Shown piece by piece: positions 1 to 5,870 of a DNA stretch of 8,697 nt; the first letter of the stretch is position 1; every line of letters starts with the position of its first letter. The notes beneath the pieces are model-generated. The model saw nothing but the letters and a program-made list of their open reading frames with translations, ran no database searches and was not told the DNA's origin. Both the position numbers and the translations under genes were made by a program. The DNA is from Betaproteobacteria bacterium (GTDB taxonomy: Bacteria; Pseudomonadota; Gammaproteobacteria; Burkholderiales; SG8-41): positions 1 through 8,697 of the forward strand of contig JAJTHX010000338.1 of the NCBI GenBank assembly GCA_021300125.1. The letters run 5' to 3'.

Positions 1-1272
1 CAGCGTGCGCTCGAACTGGCGGGTGAGCTCTTCCATGATGGCGGTCTCGCCGCGGTGCAGGCGCAACTCGGCCTCCCGGCCCAGCGCCGTCGCCCAGTCC
101 TCGCCGCCGGCCGGCACTGCTTCGCTGCGCATTTCCGGCGGCAGGTCCTTGACCTCGATCATCGCCGCCGGCGCCATCACCGTCAGCCAGTGGCAGAGAT
201 TCTCGAGCTGGCGCACGTTGCCGGGCAGTTCCTGCATCGACAGGTAGTTGAGCGTCGCCTCTGAAAGCCGTTTCGGCTCGACACCGAGTTCGCGCGCGCT
301 TTTCTGCAGGAAATGCCGGGCCAGCAGCGGAATGTCCTCACGCCGCTCGCGCAGCGGTGGCAGGCGCAGCCGGATCACGTTGAGGCGGTGAAACAGGTCT
401 TCGCGGAACAGCCCCTGTTTCACCCGCGCATCGAGGTCCTGGTGGGTTGCCGCGATCACCCGTACATTGGCCTTGATCGGCTGATGGCCGCCGACGCGGT
501 AGAAATGGCCGTCGGAGAGCACGCGCAGCAGACGTGTCTGCAGCTCCTGCGGCATGTCGCCGATCTCATCGAGAAACAGCGTGCCGCCCTCGGCCTGCTC
601 GAAACGGCCGCGGCGCATGTTCTGGGCGCCGGTGAAAGCCCCGCGCTCATGACCGAACAATTCGGACTCCAGCAACTCCTTCGGGATCGCGGCGGTGTTG
701 ATGGCGATGAACGGCCGGCTGGCGCGGGGACTGTGGCGGTGCAGCGCACTGGCCACCAGTTCCTTGCCGCTGCCCGATTCGCCGGTGATCAGCACCGTGG
801 CGTGCGACTGCGAAAGGCGGCCGATGGCACGGAACACTTCCTGCATCGCCGGCGCCTGGCCCAGCATTTCCGGCATCGATTCGACAACTTCGCCGGCCGA
901 ATCCTGGCGTACGCTCTCGTCCATCGCGCGGCGGATCAACTCCACCGCATGATCGACATCAAAGGGCTTGGGCAGGTACTCGTAGGCCCCGCCCTGGAAG
1001 GCGGTGACCGCGCTTTCGAGGTCGGAATACGCGGTCATGATGATTACCGGCAGCGATGGATGCCGCGCCTTCGCCTGCTGCAGCAGTTCGAGCCCGGACT
1101 CGCCGGGCATGCGGATGTCGCTCACCACCACCTGCGGGATTTCCTCGTCGAGCGCGGCCAGCGCATCGCGGGCCGAGGCAAAGGCCTTGAACGCGATGTT
1201 CTCCCGGGTCAGCGCCTTTTCGAACACCCAGCGGATGGAACGATCGTCATCAATGATCCAGACAGGTTTCAT
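1..1272 (-). CDS. ntrC: NtrC (NR-I) nitrogen response regulator, sigma54 activator; C-terminus cut by window edge
   Basis: Response regulator that, when phosphorylated by NtrB under nitrogen limitation, binds enhancers and activates sigma54 RNA polymerase in the cytoplasm. Three parts can be read. A receiver domain (about residues 1-120) begins [10 protein letters not shown] and has phospho-acceptor Asp52 in VVVSDIRMP. An AAA+ domain has Walker A GESGSGKE (residues 164-171), the sigma54-contact loop GAFTGA (211-216), Walker [11 protein letters not shown] and the arginine-finger region [21 protein letters not shown] linker then runs off the window. 424 codons are present; the family is usually about 470 residues, so only the Fis-like helix-turn-helix is missing. 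The ATG is the one that gives the canonical receiver start, with a purine-rich GAAAGAAG stretch just upstream. Only 17 bp separate it from the ntrB stop, so the two genes are surely co-transcribed. All diagnostic motifs are intact, and function is very secure. Confidence 0.97.
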   Translation of the reverse strand, partial: MKPVWIIDDDRSIRWVFEKALTRENIAFKAFASARDALAALDEEIPQVVVSDIRMPGESGLELLQQAKARHPSLPVIIMTAYSDLESAVTAFQGGAYEYLPKPFDVDHAVELIRRAMDESVRQDSAGEVVESMPEMLGQAPAMQEVFRAIGRLSQSHATVLITGESGSGKELVASALHRHSPRASRPFIAINTAAIPKELLESELFGHERGAFTGAQNMRRGRFEQAEGGTLFLDEIGDMPQELQTRLLRVLSDGHFYRVGGHQPIKANVRVIAATHQDLDARVKQGLFREDLFHRLNVIRLRLPPLRERREDIPLLARHFLQKSARELGVEPKRLSEATLNYLSMQELPGNVRQLENLCHWLTVMAPAAMIEVKDLPPEMRSEAVPAGGEDWATALGREAELRLHRGETAIMEELTRQFERTL

Positions 1273-1289
1273 GATTTCGCTTCTTTCGG

Positions 1290-2381
1290 TCAGTGCTGCA
1301 TGGCGGGCCGGGCATCATCCTGCACCGGTAACAGCAGCGTGAAACAGGTTTTTCCGGGCACGCTGTCGAACGTGATTGCGCCGCGGTGCTGGGTAGTGAA
1401 GTTGTGCGCGATGGTGAGGCCAAGCCCGCTGCCACCCTCGCGCCCGGAGATCAGCGGCTGGAACACGCGCTCGCGCATGTTCTCCGGTATGCCCGGACCG
1501 TTGTCGCAGATGTCGATCTGCACCGCGTGACGGTAACGGCGGCGCACCAGCGTCACCTGGCGGGCAATGCGGGTGCGCAGACGGATTTCGCCGTTACTCA
1601 TGCCGGCGCCCTTGATTGCCTGGGCGGCGTTGCGCACGATGTTGAGTGCCACCTGGATCAGCTGTTCCCGGTCGCCGGTGAGTGTCGGCAGGCTGGTGTC
1701 GTAATCGCGGCGCACGGCGATGCCCGGAAACTCGGCCAGCATCACGCTGCGTACGCGCTCGAGTACCTCGTGGATGTTGACCGGCCCTGGCAGTGGCAGC
1801 CGGTGCGGCGTCAGCAGGCGGTCCATCAGCGACTGCAGGCGGTCCGACTCCTTGATGATGACCTGGGTGTATTCGTGCAGACCGGGCCGCTCCAGTTCGC
1901 GGTCAAGCAGCTGCGCTGCACCCCGGATGCCGCCGAGCGGATTCTTGATTTCGTGCGCGAGGTTGCGGATCAGGTCGCGGTGCGCTTGGCTCTGTTCAAG
2001 CATGCGGGCTTCGCGTTCGATGCGAAGCTGGCGGTCAATCTGGCGGAACTCGAGCAGCATCGCCTGCGCGCCGCCAGGCAGTTCGGCCGGGCATACGGTG
2101 CAGGCCAGATTCAGCCGCTGCTTGGCCAGGCATACTTCAAGCTCGTGCTCGGTATAGGCGGAATGGTTGACGCGCGATTGCTGGATCGCCGCATCCAGCA
2201 CCGCATTTTCGCCGAGCAGGCGGTCCAGCGTGAGCATGGCCACGCTGGAGTGGGACAACTCGAACAGGTTTTCGGCAGAAGGATTCATGTACACCACGGA
2301 GTGTTCGTCATCAATGACGATCACCGCGGTGGCCAGCAGGTCAAGACCGGCCAGCGGGCCCGCCAGCACGGCCGCATTCAT
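1290..2381 (-). CDS. ntrB: NtrB (NR-II) nitrogen sensor histidine kinase/phosphatase
   Basis: Soluble two-component kinase that phosphorylates NtrC; in studied bacteria its balance of kinase and phosphatase activity is set by PII protein. The product is 363 residues (E. coli 349). A PAS sensor domain lies at about 10-115 (ATAVIVIDDEHSVVYMNPSA). The H-box is NLAHEIKNPLGG with His143. The N-box is NIVRNAAQA (248-256), the G1 box DICDNGPGIPE (290-300), the F region VFQPLISGREGG and the G2 box GSGLGL (317-322). There are no membrane segments, as expected for NtrB. The frame stays open upstream, but the ATG at 2381 was chosen because a GGAG ribosome site precedes it by about 10 nt and the protein then starts like known NtrB; the upstream extension is low-complexity Arg/Ser shadow sequence. 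The gene lies 64 bp after the DUF4124 gene and 17 bp before ntrC. Confidence 0.97.
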   Translation of the reverse strand: MNAAVLAGPLAGLDLLATAVIVIDDEHSVVYMNPSAENLFELSHSSVAMLTLDRLLGENAVLDAAIQQSRVNHSAYTEHELEVCLAKQRLNLACTVCPAELPGGAQAMLLEFRQIDRQLRIEREARMLEQSQAHRDLIRNLAHEIKNPLGGIRGAAQLLDRELERPGLHEYTQVIIKESDRLQSLMDRLLTPHRLPLPGPVNIHEVLERVRSVMLAEFPGIAVRRDYDTSLPTLTGDREQLIQVALNIVRNAAQAIKGAGMSNGEIRLRTRIARQVTLVRRRYRHAVQIDICDNGPGIPENMRERVFQPLISGREGGSGLGLTIAHNFTTQHRGAITFDSVPGKTCFTLLLPVQDDARPAMQH

Positions 2382-2423
2382 CGATGCACTCCGCTGGGCC
2401 CGGCAAGGTGCAGGCCAGCCACG

Positions 2424-2442
2424 GCGCGGCAGGACGCCGCGC
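2424..2442. repeat. GC-rich inverted repeat between the DUF4124 gene and ntrB
   Basis: A perfect 7-bp inverted repeat, GCGCGGC - AGGAC - GCCGCGC, sits directly after the DUF4124 stop codon. In the minus-strand transcript it would form a tight hairpin. No U-tract follows, so it is not a standard intrinsic terminator. A role in mRNA processing or in setting the ratio of upstream to ntrBC message is only possible; chance in GC-rich DNA is also possible. Confidence 0.35.
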
Positions 2443-2445
2443 GAT

Positions 2446-2931
2446 TCAGCGCAGTGAGGAAATTTCCTTGCGCAGGTTGGCGATGTTGTTCTCGTGCAGC
2501 GCGACCTTCCTGCGGAACGGTTCGAGCCGCTCGAGCACGCGCTGGTAATTGCGCTCGTTGCCCAGGCGCACGGCTTCCTGTTCGGCAAGATCGCGCCGTG
2601 CCTGTTCTAGCAGGCGCTCCTCGTTGGCCAGTTCCTGTTCGAGGATCTTGCGCCGGCCGTTGTCGCGTTGCTGCTGGGTCGAGGGATCGACCTTCGGAAA
2701 ATCGCCGCTGCCGGCTGCCGACGGCGGCGGCTTGCCCGGTGTTGCTGCCGGCTTGGGCGCAGGCACCGTGCTCAGCTGGGGCAGGTTCATCGGCTTGCAG
2801 CCGGCCGCCTCGGATTTGACGTTGGTGAAGCGTTTGTTGCCGTCGCGGTCGATGCACTCCCAGATCTCGGCCTGGGCCGGGATGCTCAGGGCGCACAACA
2901 GCAACAGCCAGAAAGATCGGGGATTGCGCAT
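2446..2931 (-). CDS. Secreted DUF4124-domain protein with C-terminal coiled coil
   Basis: Function unknown; likely periplasmic. The 161-residue product begins with a classical signal peptide (MRNPRSFW, then LLLLCALSI, AQA cleavage site before Glu22). A short DUF4124 domain follows: the IWECIDRDGNKRFTN pattern of an aromatic, an Asp-Gly turn and an aromatic-Thr/Ser-Asn is typical of that family, with cysteines 26 and 45 as a possible disulfide. Then come a Pro/Ala-rich linker (about 50-82) and a charged, Leu/Glu/Arg-rich coiled coil (about 85-160). The start at 2931 was preferred to the in-frame ATG at 2997 because a GAGG ribosome site lies 8 nt upstream and the signal peptide is then terminal. 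It sits between glnA and ntrB, with its own likely promoter at 3026-3054. From memory, DUF4124 genes occupy this position in other Proteobacteria, but no nitrogen-related role is known to me. Confidence 0.85.
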   Translation of the reverse strand: MRNPRSFWLLLLCALSIPAQAEIWECIDRDGNKRFTNVKSEAAGCKPMNLPQLSTVPAPKPAATPGKPPPSAAGSGDFPKVDPSTQQQRDNGRRKILEQELANEERLLEQARRDLAEQEAVRLGNERNYQRVLERLEPFRRKVALHENNIANLRKEISSLR

Positions 2932-3025
2932 CAGCAGCCTCGGGGTGACCTGCAGCCAGCGCCGGAGCTGCGCCAGCGGGCGGCTTGGGCACGCCATCTT
3001 TGGGCAACATGGGATTGGCTCGCTA

Positions 3026-3054
3026 AGTCTATGTCAGCAAAGGAAAAGTGGCAA
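3026..3054 (-). promoter_or_regulatory. Predicted sigma70 promoter for DUF4124-ntrB-ntrC
   Basis: On the minus strand a TTGCCA -35 (3049-3054, one mismatch from TTGACA) and a TAGACT -10 (3026-3031, two mismatches from TATAAT) are separated by exactly 17 bp. It lies just past the glnA terminator and before the DUF4124 gene, giving a leader of roughly 90 nt. This matches the known presence of a separate weak promoter ahead of glnL(ntrB) in enteric bacteria. The match is by eye only. Confidence 0.5.
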
Positions 3055-3058
3055 TCAA

Positions 3059-3074
3059 GCCGGGCTGCCCCGGC
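3059..3074. repeat. Short hairpin next to the glnA terminator
   Basis: Perfect 6-bp inverted repeat GCCGGG - CTGC - CCCGGC with a 4-nt loop, 6 bp beyond the glnA terminator stem in the direction of glnA transcription and just upstream of the predicted -35 at 3049-3054. No U-tract follows. It could back up termination or protect a 3' end; chance is possible. Confidence 0.35.
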
Positions 3075-3080
3075 CGAAAA

Positions 3081-3110
3081 CAAAAGGGCGGGCACCAGCC
3101 CGCCCTTTTG
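3081..3110 (-). terminator. Intrinsic terminator of glnA
   Basis: A perfect 12-bp stem, CAAAAGGGCGGG paired with CCCGCCCTTTTG, has a 6-nt loop and starts 15 bp beyond the glnA stop. On the minus strand the stem's own TTTT is followed by GTTTTC, giving a good U-rich tail. On the plus strand the stem is also followed by few Ts after CCCTTTTG, so it is mainly oriented for glnA. It should uncouple most glnA message from ntrBC, as in enteric glnALG. Confidence 0.88.
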
Positions 3111-3125
3111 CCCCGGCTCAGACCA

Positions 3126-4538
3126 TCAGAGGCTGTAGTACAGCTGGAACTCCAGCGGGTGCGTGGTCATGCGGAACGCGGTGACTTCCTCCATCTTGAG
3201 TGCGATGTAGGCGTCGATCATGTCGTTCGAGAACACGCCGCCACGGGTCAGGAACTCGCGATCCTTGTCGAGATAGTCGAGCGCCATGTCCAGCGACGAA
3301 CACACGGCCGGCACCTTTTTCGCCTCTTCCGGCGGCAGGTCATAGAGGTTCTTGTCCACGGCATCACCCGGGTGAATCTTGTTCTGGATACCGTCGAGAC
3401 CGGCCATCATCATCGCGGTGAACGCCAGGTACGGGTTCGCTGTCGGATCGGGGAAGCGCACTTCGATGCGGCGCGCCTTGGGGCTCGCCACGTGCGGGAT
3501 GCGGATCGATGCCGAACGATTGCGCGCCGAGTAGGCGAGGTTGATCGGCGCCTCGAAGCCGGGCACCAGTCGCTTGTACGAATTCGTGCCGGGATTGGTG
3601 ATCGCATTCAGCGCACGGGCGTGCTTGATGATGCCGCCGATGTAATACAGCGCGAGTTCGGAAAGACCGGCGTAGCCGTTGCCGCTGAACAGGTTCTGGC
3701 CGCCCTTCCAGATCGACTGGTGCACGTGCATGCCCGAGCCGTTGTCGCCGACCACGGGTTTCGGCATGAAGGTCGCGGTCTTGCCATAGGAATGCGCGAC
3801 GTTGTGCACGGTGTACTTGAGGATCTGGTTCCAGTCGGCGCGTTTGACCAGGCTGGCGAACAGGGTGCCGATCTCGCACTGGCCGGGGGCCGCGACCTCG
3901 TGGTGATGCACTTCAACCGGCACGCCCTGCTCTTCCAGCGCAAGGCACATCGCGGAGCGGATGTCCTGCAGGGAATCGACCGGGGGCACCGGGAAATAGC
4001 CGCCCTTGACCGGCGGACGATGACCCATGTTGCCGCCATCGTTTTCCTCTTCCGAGGACCACGGGGCTTCGGCAGTCTTGATTTTGACCGAGGCGCCGGA
4101 CATGTCGACGCGCCAGGTGACCGAGTCAAAAATGAAAAATTCGGGTTCCGGGCCGAAATAGGCGGTGTCGCCGATGCCGGTGGATTTGAGGTAAGCCTCG
4201 CCGCGTTTGGCGATCGAGCGCGGATCGCGGTCATAGCCCTTGCCGTCCGAAGGCTCGATCACATCGCAGGTCAGGATCATCGTGGCTTCGTCGGTAAACG
4301 GATCCATGCGCGCGGTGCCCGGGTCCGGCATCAGCAACATGTCCGAGGCCTGGATGCCCTTCCAGCCGGCAATCGAAGAGCCATCAAAGGCATGGCCGTC
4401 GGTGAACTTGTCCTCGCCAAAGACCTTGGTCGGCACCGAAACATGCTGTTCCTTGCCGCGGGTATCGGTAAAACGCAGGTCAACGAACTTGACTTCGTTG
4501 TCCTTCAGCATCTTCATGACTTCGGCGCTACTGGCCAT
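3126..4538 (-). CDS. glnA: Type I glutamine synthetase (GlnA)
   Basis: Makes glutamine from glutamate, ammonia and ATP in the cytoplasm; the dodecameric central enzyme of ammonium assimilation. The 470-residue length is standard for GSI-beta. Visible motifs are the latch/signature [12 protein letters not shown] (51-62), metal-site [11 protein letters not shown], the histidine-rich [12 protein letters not shown]-region [16 protein letters not shown], the ammonium/glutamate loop [26 protein letters not shown], and NLYDLPPEE with Tyr399. That tyrosine corresponds to the residue adenylylated by GlnE, so post-translational control by adenylylation is expected. The ATG at 4538 has an AGGAG ribosome site about 9 nt upstream. 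Transcription is predicted from both a sigma54/NtrC promoter and a sigma70 promoter in the upstream region, and an intrinsic terminator follows. No residue looks abnormal. Confidence 0.99.
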   Translation of the reverse strand: MASSAEVMKMLKDNEVKFVDLRFTDTRGKEQHVSVPTKVFGEDKFTDGHAFDGSSIAGWKGIQASDMLLMPDPGTARMDPFTDEATMILTCDVIEPSDGKGYDRDPRSIAKRGEAYLKSTGIGDTAYFGPEPEFFIFDSVTWRVDMSGASVKIKTAEAPWSSEEENDGGNMGHRPPVKGGYFPVPPVDSLQDIRSAMCLALEEQGVPVEVHHHEVAAPGQCEIGTLFASLVKRADWNQILKYTVHNVAHSYGKTATFMPKPVVGDNGSGMHVHQSIWKGGQNLFSGNGYAGLSELALYYIGGIIKHARALNAITNPGTNSYKRLVPGFEAPINLAYSARNRSASIRIPHVASPKARRIEVRFPDPTANPYLAFTAMMMAGLDGIQNKIHPGDAVDKNLYDLPPEEAKKVPAVCSSLDMALDYLDKDREFLTRGGVFSNDMIDAYIALKMEEVTAFRMTTHPLEFQLYYSL

Positions 4539-4592
4539 TCTGATTCTCCTAACGATTGCTGATTAAGGGAAAAATGCTCCACCAACATTATG

Positions 4593-4608
4593 AGCAGGAT
4601 ATGTACCA
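4593..4608 (-). promoter_or_regulatory. Sigma54 (RpoN) promoter of glnA
   Basis: On the minus strand TGGTACATATCCTGCT matches the sigma54 consensus TGGCACG-N4-TTGCW: GG at -25/-24 and GC at -13/-12 with the obligatory spacing. The two deviations are T for C in the -24 box and C for T in the -12 box. The predicted transcription start is near 4582, giving a leader of about 44 nt with the AGGAG site near its end. Two NtrC palindromes lie upstream at the distance expected for enhancer-bound activator. It is predicted to be active when NtrC is phosphorylated (nitrogen limitation). Confidence 0.85.
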
Positions 4609-4669
4609 AGGCAGTGCATTGCTAAGTACCTGAGCGCAATGGCCAAAATAATGCGGGCAAGGCCAGCGC

Positions 4670-4686
4670 TGCACCATATATGTGCA
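4670..4686. promoter_or_regulatory. NtrC binding site, proximal to the sigma54 promoter
   Basis: TGCACATATATGGTGCA (minus strand) has perfect TGCAC/GTGCA half-sites with a 7-bp spacer, the NtrC consensus form (TGCAC-N7-GTGCA) known from enteric glnA. Its centre is about 96 bp upstream of the predicted sigma54 start, in the usual enhancer range. Its centre is 30 bp from the second palindrome, close to three helical turns, so dimers on both should face the same side and oligomerise. Confidence 0.88.
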
Positions 4687-4699
4687 ACAAATTCCATGA

Positions 4700-4716
4700 C
4701 GCACAATTATAGTGCA
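4700..4716. promoter_or_regulatory. NtrC binding site, distal, overlapping the sigma70 -10
   Basis: TGCACTATAATTGTGCG (minus strand) has TGCAC and GTGCG half-sites with a 7-bp spacer, one base from a perfect NtrC palindrome. Its centre is about 126 bp upstream of the predicted sigma54 start. The site encloses the TATAAT of the predicted sigma70 promoter, so NtrC binding here should block that promoter while helping to activate the sigma54 one. Confidence 0.83.
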
Positions 4717-4734
4717 TTTTGAAAGCCCTGTCGC
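4706..4734 (-). promoter_or_regulatory. Predicted sigma70 promoter of glnA (glnAp1-like)
   Basis: On the minus strand a perfect TATAAT (4706-4711) is preceded by GCGACA (4729-4734, last four bases match TTGACA) at exactly 17 bp. The predicted start near 4699 lies about 117 bp upstream of the sigma54 start and gives a leader of about 160 nt. The -10 is inside the distal NtrC palindrome. The layout parallels enteric glnAp1, which supplies basal glnA expression and is repressed by NtrC. Confidence 0.72.
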
Positions 4735-4873
4735 ACCAGCGCAATCCGGCAGAGCGCATCATTTTTGCCACTTTCCGGGTCATGTGGCCACGGAGGAATC
4801 CCCCGCGCCTTAAATCGGTGCGCAAGTCACCGAAGGGCCTGAAGCGGCCCACTCACCTCGTCCGGGTCTGCGC

Positions 4874-4891
4874 TGACAGGTCGGACTGTCA
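4874..4891. repeat. Inverted repeat downstream of the DHH gene
   Basis: TGACAG - GTCGGA - CTGTCA is a perfect 6-bp inverted repeat 23 bp beyond the DHH phosphoesterase stop. There is no T-tract on the minus strand after it, so it is at best a weak or factor-dependent end point; it could also be a protein site or chance. Confidence 0.3.
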
Positions 4892-4914
4892 CCGGCAATT
4901 TTGGCAGACGGCCT

Positions 4915-5868
4915 TCAATGCCGGAAAGCGGCGCGAAACGCAGCCAGAAAACTGTCCAGTTCCGCCGCCGGCAGGGCATTGATGCCTGCCGCAGCCTCGC
5001 GCCCGCCACCGCCAAAAGCGCTGCACAACGCTTCCGCGCCCTGTGGCCTCGAGCGCGGCGCCCGCACGCTGATGACATAGCAATCCCCGCGCGCGACCAG
5101 CACCGCATGGGCACGGCCCGGCGCAGACTGGGCAAGGCGATTGCCATGGACGCCATTGACGCGCCGGCTCCATGCCGCGTCGGGCAGCACCACGGCCGCG
5201 GCATGCTCGTCGGCGAACAGCAGCGGCAGCTCTTCGGCGCGGGCCAGATCCTCGGCACCGGCATGCTTGAGCACCTCGAAAACCGGTTCGTCGTAAATGA
5301 AATGGCGCGGATCGCGATAGGGGGCCAGGGCACGGTACAGGTCGGCCGGGTGGTAGTGCAGGTCGTCCACGGTTTCCCCGTAGGCGTTGTAGTTGAGTGC
5401 CTCGCCCAGCTCGTGCAGCCGCGCAAGCTCGGTATGATCCAGTTGCAGCGGCTGTGCGGCACGGATTGCCGACTCCACCAGGTTGTCGCCAAATGCCGCG
5501 ACTACGGCCCACAGCCGGAATTTGCCGGAGAGGTGGCGGTCGACAATGAGACTGGTGCAGACATCGTGGGCAGTATCAATGTAGCCGTGGAATCGCGGAT
5601 GCTGCGGCAGCTCGCCGGCAAAATGGTGATCGAAATAGTGGACCTCCGCGCCATCGGCGAGCGCGCGCTCAACTCCGCGCGCATTTGCGCGCAGTGAAAT
5701 GTCCAGCACGGTCAGGCAATCGCCTGCGCGAGCCGCGACGCGTTCGGTCAGCAGGGTGTCGCGCTTGACCCCGGTCACCAGCTCGGACTCGCGCGGCGTG
5801 TCAAGGCGCAGCTGATGCAGCGCGCAAATGCCGTCGGCGTCGCCGTTGAAGATGTCGTAGAATTTCAT
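4915..5868 (-). CDS. Stand-alone DHH/DHHA1-family phosphoesterase
   Basis: Predicted cytoplasmic metal-dependent phosphoesterase of the DHH superfamily, whose members include RecJ, nanoRNases and cyclic-dinucleotide phosphodiesterases. The 317-residue product has motif I FNGDADGICA (residues 7-16), motif II LDIS with Asp55, motif III FDHHF with Asp80-His81-His82, and an AFGDN motif with Asp128, the expected Mn-binding acidic/His set. A C-terminal DHHA1-like domain ends with the glycine motif FGGGGREAAAG (285-295), which binds the substrate. The start at 5868 places MKFYDIFNGDADG at the N-terminus as is usual; an upstream in-frame ATG at 5925 gives only a non-conserved tail. No clear ribosome site precedes the chosen start. 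The substrate cannot be told from sequence: short oligonucleotides or a small phosphate ester are both possible. It starts 2 bp from the divergent VanZ frame and reads toward glnA. Confidence 0.88.
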   Translation of the reverse strand: MKFYDIFNGDADGICALHQLRLDTPRESELVTGVKRDTLLTERVAARAGDCLTVLDISLRANARGVERALADGAEVHYFDHHFAGELPQHPRFHGYIDTAHDVCTSLIVDRHLSGKFRLWAVVAAFGDNLVESAIRAAQPLQLDHTELARLHELGEALNYNAYGETVDDLHYHPADLYRALAPYRDPRHFIYDEPVFEVLKHAGAEDLARAEELPLLFADEHAAAVVLPDAAWSRRVNGVHGNRLAQSAPGRAHAVLVARGDCYVISVRAPRSRPQGAEALCSAFGGGGREAAAGINALPAAELDSFLAAFRAAFRH

Positions 5869-5870
5869 CG

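Larger units (their letters stand above)
4539..4914. other. glnA upstream regulatory region, no gene seen
   Basis: This 376-bp stretch lies between the DHH phosphoesterase stop and the glnA start, both on the minus strand. The part nearest glnA (4539-4740) holds a sigma54 promoter, two NtrC-type palindromes and a sigma70 promoter, and is visibly more AT-rich than the flanking genes. The rest (4741-4914) shows only a short inverted repeat at 4874-4891. Open frames on either strand are short, lack ribosome sites and have no recognisable protein pattern. No U-tailed terminator is seen for the DHH gene, so read-through into glnA is possible. Confidence 0.8.

Noticed and set aside
313..1530. 405-codon plus-strand open frame opposite ntrC
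   Set aside because: Shadow of ntrC, which shows receiver, GAFTGA and Walker motifs on the minus strand.
2385..2415. TGCAC and GTGCA half-sites near the ntrB start
   Set aside because: The half-sites are about 18 bp apart instead of 7, so they do not form an NtrC palindrome.
2382..2588. N-terminal extension of ntrB in the open frame up to 2588
   Set aside because: It overlaps the end of the DUF4124 gene, is low complexity, and the GGAG site sits before the ATG at 2381.
1386..2819. 477-codon plus-strand open frame across ntrB and the DUF4124 gene
   Set aside because: It crosses two well-supported minus-strand genes and their intergenic gap, with composition typical of an antisense frame.
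3048..4562. 504-codon open frame on the plus strand opposite glnA
   Set aside because: It is the antisense shadow of glnA, whose motifs are complete on the other strand. The translated product is Arg/His/Gly/Ala-rich low-complexity sequence with no domain or ribosome site, an expected effect of high GC.
4826..4846. GGGCC/GGCCC hairpin as a terminator for the DHH gene
   Set aside because: The stem is only 5 bp and no T-tract follows on the minus strand.
4622..4982. Small open frames in the glnA upstream region (minus 4622-4852 and plus 4719-4982)
   Set aside because: They overlap the promoter and enhancer elements or the DHH gene end, lack ribosome sites, and have no protein-like pattern.
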